This document shows, in pieces, positions 61,432-64,000 of a stretch of DNA of 64,000 bases. Every line of letters begins with the position of its first letter. Position 1 is the stretch's first letter. A model generated the notes under the pieces. That model was not told the origin of the DNA. It saw only the letters and a list, made by a program, of their open reading frames with translations, and ran no database searches. The stretch is taken from the NCBI GenBank assembly GCA_016286165.1, contig JAEESE010000001.1, forward strand, positions 186,001 through 250,000. Reading direction: 5' to 3'. The translations under genes and the position numbers were made by a program. The DNA comes from Bacteroidaceae bacterium (GTDB lineage: Bacteria > Bacteroidota > Bacteroidia > Bacteroidales > Bacteroidaceae).

Positions 61432-61439
61432 TATCTTTG
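61432..61439 (+). promoter_or_regulatory. Orphan promoter-like box before a hairpin and the hexamer array
   Basis: TATCTTTG is followed within 15 bp by a stem-loop GAAGTGGCAG...CTGCCGCTTC (61454-61483). No convincing coding gene follows; the 97-aa ORF from 61437 is mostly translation of the hexamer array. Confidence 0.35.
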
Positions 61440-61565
61440 CAGCGGAAAAGAGGAAGTGGCAGAATGTCGACACTGCCGCTTCTAACGGCCATATCTGCAA
61501 GGACTTTAGCGCTGAAGTCCAAGCAGCACGGCGGGCTGGCGCCGCCCGTCGCGAATGGCTGTGGA

Positions 61566-61672
61566 TTGACCTTAACCTTAACCTTAACCTTGACCTTAAC
61601 CTTGACCTTAACCTTAACCTTGACCTTAACCTTAACCTTGACCTTAACCTTAACCTTGACCTTAACTTTAAC
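61566..61672. repeat. Telomere-like hexamer array (CCTTAA / CCTTGA)
   Basis: About 17-18 hexamers, mostly AACCTT with interspersed GACCTT, often as G-A-A alternation giving 12- or 18-bp super-repeats. The ORFs LTLTLTL and VKVKVKV across it are artefacts. Confidence 0.95.
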
Positions 61673-62017
61673 CAATCTCCACGCCCTAAAAACAATGAGC
61701 CCTCTACACTTAAGTGGGTTAGGGGATTAATGATTAATGATTAAAGATTGACCTTGAAGGTCTCTTTCCCCTATCTGTCCTCAGCCCTAGATAGTGACTT
61801 TGAAGAACGTCCTTTACATGCGAAACTATGGTCATTAATATCGACAACAAAGAAGTACATTAAATTCTGCATCGCTACGTTGAAGGATTGCAACAGCGAC
61901 CTTTCTCTGTGACGAATAAGGGTGAGAAGAAGGTGGTTTTCGCCTCCTTTCCCGATGAAAAAGCAGAATATTTTTCATTTTTTCCGATTTTTGTTTGGCA
62001 GTATCGAAGAAAAGGCA
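61673..62017. other. Gene-free stretch before the tRNA-Ser unit
   Basis: About 345 bp. It contains AATGATT repeats (61729-61748) and otherwise unremarkable sequence leading to the tRNA promoter. The 159-aa minus-strand ORF over it also spans the tRNA-Ser and SRP RNA genes and is not believable. Confidence 0.6.
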
Positions 62018-62025
62018 TACCTTTG
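62018..62025 (+). promoter_or_regulatory. Promoter -7 box for tRNA-Ser / SRP RNA / tRNA-Thr
   Basis: TACCTTTG with TTTG at 61994-61997 (20-nt spacing), about 30 bp before tRNA-Ser. Confidence 0.8.
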
Positions 62026-62054
62026 CAGCCGCAAAACTCAGAAAGCCTACAAGA

Positions 62055-62142
62055 GGAGAGATGCTCGAGTGGCTGAAGAGGCACGCCTGGAAAGCGTGTA
62101 ACCGGCAAAACTGGTTCCCGGGTTCGAATCCCGGTCTCTCCG
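62055..62142 (+). tRNA. tRNA-Ser (anticodon GGA)
   Basis: 88 nt with acceptor GGAGAGA/TCTCTCC, anticodon stem CACGC/GCGTG around CTGGAAA (anticodon GGA, reads TCC/TCT), a long variable arm (class II) and T-arm CCGGG-TTCGAAT-CCCGG. CCA is not encoded. Confidence 0.95.
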
Positions 62143-62149
62143 CTTGAAA

Positions 62150-62286
62150 GGGTGCACAGAGTGATGCGCTATCGTACAGTTGACACGGGAAAGTCCTGTA
62201 CGGCCAGCTCCCTTCGAATCCCCCAGGGCTTGACCGCAGCAAGGGTAGTTGGTTGTAGCGGCGCGATGCAGATCGCTTTCCCACCC
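62150..62286 (+). ncRNA. ffs: Signal recognition particle RNA (Bacteroidetes type)
   Basis: The stretch between two tRNAs folds as an SRP RNA: ends GGGTG/CACCC pair, and the apical hairpin has CCAGCTCCCTT ... AAGGGTAGTTGG arms enclosing CCAGGGCTTGACCGCAGCAAG, which I take to be the conserved Ffh-binding loop with CAGCA. It lies 7 nt after tRNA-Ser and abuts tRNA-Thr, so RNase P cutting of tRNA-Thr would also release the SRP RNA 3' end. The 5' boundary is approximate; assignment rests on structure and remembered Bacteroidetes sequences, not on a covariance-model search. Confidence 0.75.
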
Positions 62287-62360
62287 GCCTCTTTAGCTCA
62301 GTTGGCCAGAGCACGTGATTTGTAATCTCGGGGTCGTTGGTTCGAATCCGACAAGAGGCT
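62287..62360 (+). tRNA. tRNA-Thr (anticodon TGT)
   Basis: 74 nt with acceptor GCCTCTT/AAGAGGC, D-arm GCTCAGTTGGCCAGAGC, anticodon loop TTTGTAA (TGT, reads ACA) and T-arm GTTGG-TTCGAAT-CCGAC. CCA is not encoded. The anticodon stem CGTGA/TCTCG contains one T-T mismatch. Confidence 0.93.
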
Positions 62361-62371
62361 CACCCGAATGA

Positions 62372-62407
62372 AACCGCAGGTTCTACACAAGAACTTGCGG
62401 TTTTTTT
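62372..62407 (+). terminator. Terminator of the tRNA-Ser/SRP/tRNA-Thr unit
   Basis: A 13-bp stem AACCGCAGGTTCT / AGAACTTGCGGTT followed by a T-tract, 11 bp after tRNA-Thr. Confidence 0.9.
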
Positions 62408-62504
62408 GTTTGGCGGGTGTGCCAATTTTGCCTCTAATGACGAAAAATGCGTTATTTTTTCTATTTCTGATTAGATATTTTTGTCGGAATACAAAATAAA
62501 GTAT

Positions 62505-62512
62505 TAAATTTG
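62505..62512 (+). promoter_or_regulatory. Promoter -7 box for the oxidoreductase gene
   Basis: TAAATTTG with TTG at 62481-62483, giving a ~70-nt A-rich leader. Confidence 0.65.
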
Positions 62513-62584
62513 TGGCGTCTTTTGAAGAATTATCATCATTTTACCAACAAACTAACATAAATCACAAAGAATAACACCTTACAC

Positions 62585-63667
62585 ATGATGAACATAAAAG
62601 TCGGAATAATAGGCTTCGGCCGAATGGGACGATACTATCTAAAGGAGTTTCAGAGCAACCCATACTACGAAGTCGCCTACGTTTGCGATATCGACGAGGA
62701 ATGCAGAGCACTGGCCCGCAAGATGGCTCCCGAGGCGAAGATTGTTGCCGATGAACAGCAGATCTTTGAGGACCCGCAAGTGCAGGTGGTGGCGCTCTGC
62801 GCCATGGCCGACTCTCGCCCCGAGCAGATACGCAAGGCGGTAGCGGCGGGCAAGCATATCATAGCCGAGAAACCTCTTGCCGACACGATAGAGCGCGAGT
62901 GGGAGATGGTGGAGCTGGTGGAGAATGCTCCCGTGCAAAGCACGGTGAACATGTATCTGCAGAACGCGTGGTACCACCATGAGATGCGCAACGCCATTGA
63001 CCGCGGCGAGCTAGGCGAATTGGCCATAATGCGCATCTGCCACATGACGCCCGGACTGGCGCCTGGCGAAGGGCACGAGGCCGAGGGACCGTCGTTCCAC
63101 GACTGCGGTATGCACTATGTGAACCTTGCGCGCTGGTATGCGCGTAGTGAATATAAGACGTGGCATGCCCAAGGCATGCGCATGTGGGCTTGGAAGGACC
63201 CGTGGTGGCTCCAGGTGCACGGCACGTTCGACAACGGCATCGTCTACGATATCACCCAGGGCTTCGTCTACGGCCAGTTGTCGAAGGAACAGACGCATAA
63301 CTCATACGTGGAGCTCATCGGCACGAAGGGCTTCTGCCGCATGACGCACGACTTCAAGACGGCGGTAGTGGATATCCACGGCGTGACGGAAACGCAGCAT
63401 ATCGAGCGACCCTTCGGCGGCAAGAACATCGACCGCCTGATAGAAGAGATGGCATCGAGCATAAAGACGGGGGTGCGCGACAGGCACATGCCGTCGTTCC
63501 GTGACTCTGCCATAGCCTCGCAAAACGCTTGGAACATGCTCGAGGACGCACGCCAGCACGACCTGCCGGCGATAGGCACTCACGAGGAGCTCGAGGAGAT
63601 ATGGGAGTATCGCCGCAACCTGAAGGACGGCTACGGACTGCTGCCGAGGAATAATAAGAATGTTTGA
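62585..63667 (+). CDS. Gfo/Idh/MocA family oxidoreductase
   Basis: 360 aa. The N-terminal Rossmann fold MNIKVGIIGFGRMGRYYLKEF and the AEKPLADTIEREWEMVE motif with the conserved EKP lysine mark an NAD(P)-dependent sugar or inositol dehydrogenase. The C-terminal alpha/beta domain includes GPSFHDCGMHYVNLARWYA, where the D(C)GxH part supplies the catalytic His. No signal peptide, so cytoplasmic. It is followed by a second member of the family (63878), this one exported, suggesting a sugar or cyclitol degradation locus. Either ATG 62585 or 62588 may start it. Confidence 0.9.
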   Translation: MMNIKVGIIGFGRMGRYYLKEFQSNPYYEVAYVCDIDEECRALARKMAPEAKIVADEQQIFEDPQVQVVALCAMADSRPEQIRKAVAAGKHIIAEKPLADTIEREWEMVELVENAPVQSTVNMYLQNAWYHHEMRNAIDRGELGELAIMRICHMTPGLAPGEGHEAEGPSFHDCGMHYVNLARWYARSEYKTWHAQGMRMWAWKDPWWLQVHGTFDNGIVYDITQGFVYGQLSKEQTHNSYVELIGTKGFCRMTHDFKTAVVDIHGVTETQHIERPFGGKNIDRLIEEMASSIKTGVRDRHMPSFRDSAIASQNAWNMLEDARQHDLPAIGTHEELEEIWEYRRNLKDGYGLLPRNNKNV

Positions 63668-63808
63668 TAGTTGACAGTTGATAGTTGACAGTTGATAGTT
63701 GACAGTTGATAGTTGACAGTTGACGGTTGATAGTTGATAGTTGATAGTTGACAGTTGACGGTTGAAACCTGAAACTTGAAACCTGAAACTTGAAACCTGA
63801 AACCTGAA
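63664..63808. repeat. TTGACAG/TTGATAG and AACCTGAAACTTG tandem arrays
   Basis: About fourteen 7-bp units alternate TTGATAG and TTGACAG (a 14-bp super-repeat), followed by five ~7-bp AACCTGA/AACTTGA units. They fill the space between two oxidoreductase genes. Confidence 0.93.
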
Positions 63809-63877
63809 TAATAAAGACTTACTAACCAACACTTTATAAATTAACACTAACACTAAACTTTAAACACAGAACAAACC

Positions 63878-64000
63878 ATGGCTGACGTTTCAAGAAGAGA
63901 CTTTCTCAAGCGTGGCTCTGCTGCGCTCGCGGGCATGATTGTTGCCCCGACCATCGTTCCTAACACTGTACTCGGCGCTGCCAAGAAGCCCGGACGCAAG
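63878..64000 (+). CDS. Exported Gfo/Idh/MocA-type oxidoreductase, N-terminal fragment (cut by window end)
   Basis: Only 41 codons are visible. They hold a twin-arginine signal (SRRDFLKRGSAALAGMIVAPTIVP, SRRxFLK motif) as found on periplasmic Gfo/Idh/MocA enzymes that carry NAD(P) out through Tat. The downstream sequence (NTVLGAAKKPGRK) is compatible but too short for proof of family. The neighbour upstream is a cytoplasmic member of the same family. Confidence 0.65.
   Translation, partial: MADVSRRDFLKRGSAALAGMIVAPTIVPNTVLGAAKKPGRK

Noticed and set aside
61412-61730. ORFs rich in VKVKVK or LTLTLT across the hexamer array
   Set aside because: Repeat translations on both strands; no conserved domain or RBS.
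61835-62314. 159-aa minus-strand ORF
   Set aside because: Runs antisense through tRNA-Ser and the SRP RNA.
63302-63853. 183-aa minus-strand ORF
   Set aside because: N-terminal half translates the TTGACAG array and the rest is antisense to the oxidoreductase gene.

Overview
The window looks like a chromosomal segment of a Bacteroidales bacterium, most likely Prevotellaceae. The evidence is: (i) many promoters of the Bacteroidetes type, with a TAnnTTTG -7 box about 20 nt downstream of a TTG/TTTG -33 box, at divergent and operon starts; (ii) lineage-typical genes, including a VorB/Kor-type 2-oxoacid:ferredoxin oxidoreductase, a Bacteroidetes 'putative porin', a sorting-signal-like C-terminus on a secreted glycoside hydrolase, an extended HU-like protein with a 'smalltalk' peptide, and a VirE-N/DUF3987 protein; (iii) very abundant short intergenic repeats. 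The species cannot be fixed from sequence alone.

Layout. 1-1.6 kb: 3' end of a Tricorn/S41 protease gene. 1.6-11.9 kb: accessory region. On the minus strand it has an HU-like protein, a 36-aa smalltalk peptide and an M15 peptidase; on the plus strand a probable three-gene operon (MmeI-like restriction-methylation enzyme, voltage-gated cation channel, AT-rich unknown) followed by a VirE-N/DUF3987 P-loop protein with a structured leader. This part is full of inverted and tandem repeats. 12-15.4 kb: tandem-domain alpha/beta hydrolase and an AGCS amino-acid:cation symporter. 15.6-28.2 kb: tRNA-Glu, then a sugar/glycan cluster (FdtA-like ketoisomerase and an acetyltransferase-aminotransferase fusion on plus; four glycosyltransferases, a glycoside hydrolase and a porin on minus). 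28.3-31.6 kb: kor/vor operon with a 57-aa membrane protein and a TPR protein. 31.9-42 kb: LOG protein, FtsK, a 3'-5' exonuclease, RlmI, a candidate small RNA, aminopeptidase P, reverse rubrerythrin, NAD synthetase. 42-50.6 kb (minus): lon, tgt, LptF/G permease, DEAD-box helicase, C69 dipeptidase and free-Met-sulfoxide reductase in close succession. 50.9-58.6 kb: lacZ-type GH2, metF, metH. 58.9-64 kb: a GH-like secreted protein, a 1.3 kb repeat-rich gap, a tRNA-Ser / SRP RNA / tRNA-Thr transcription unit and two Gfo/Idh/MocA oxidoreductases (the last cut by the window end).

Most unusual features. First, intergenic arrays of unrelated sequence share a strict 22-bp period (about two helical turns): 3.7 kb, 8.9 kb, 37.6-37.8 kb, 42.0-42.2 kb, 42.7-42.9 kb and (as 44 bp) 53.9 kb. 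Inside one array the sequence family changes while the 22-bp register is kept. Second, the R-M enzyme gene has an abrupt AT-rich block over the target-recognition region, as expected of a swapped specificity domain, and its stop overlaps the start of an ion-channel gene. Third, palindromic or short dispersed repeats have entered coding regions in frame (M15 peptidase, AGCS symporter, lacZ).

All identifications are from reading translations and motifs by eye; no database search was run.
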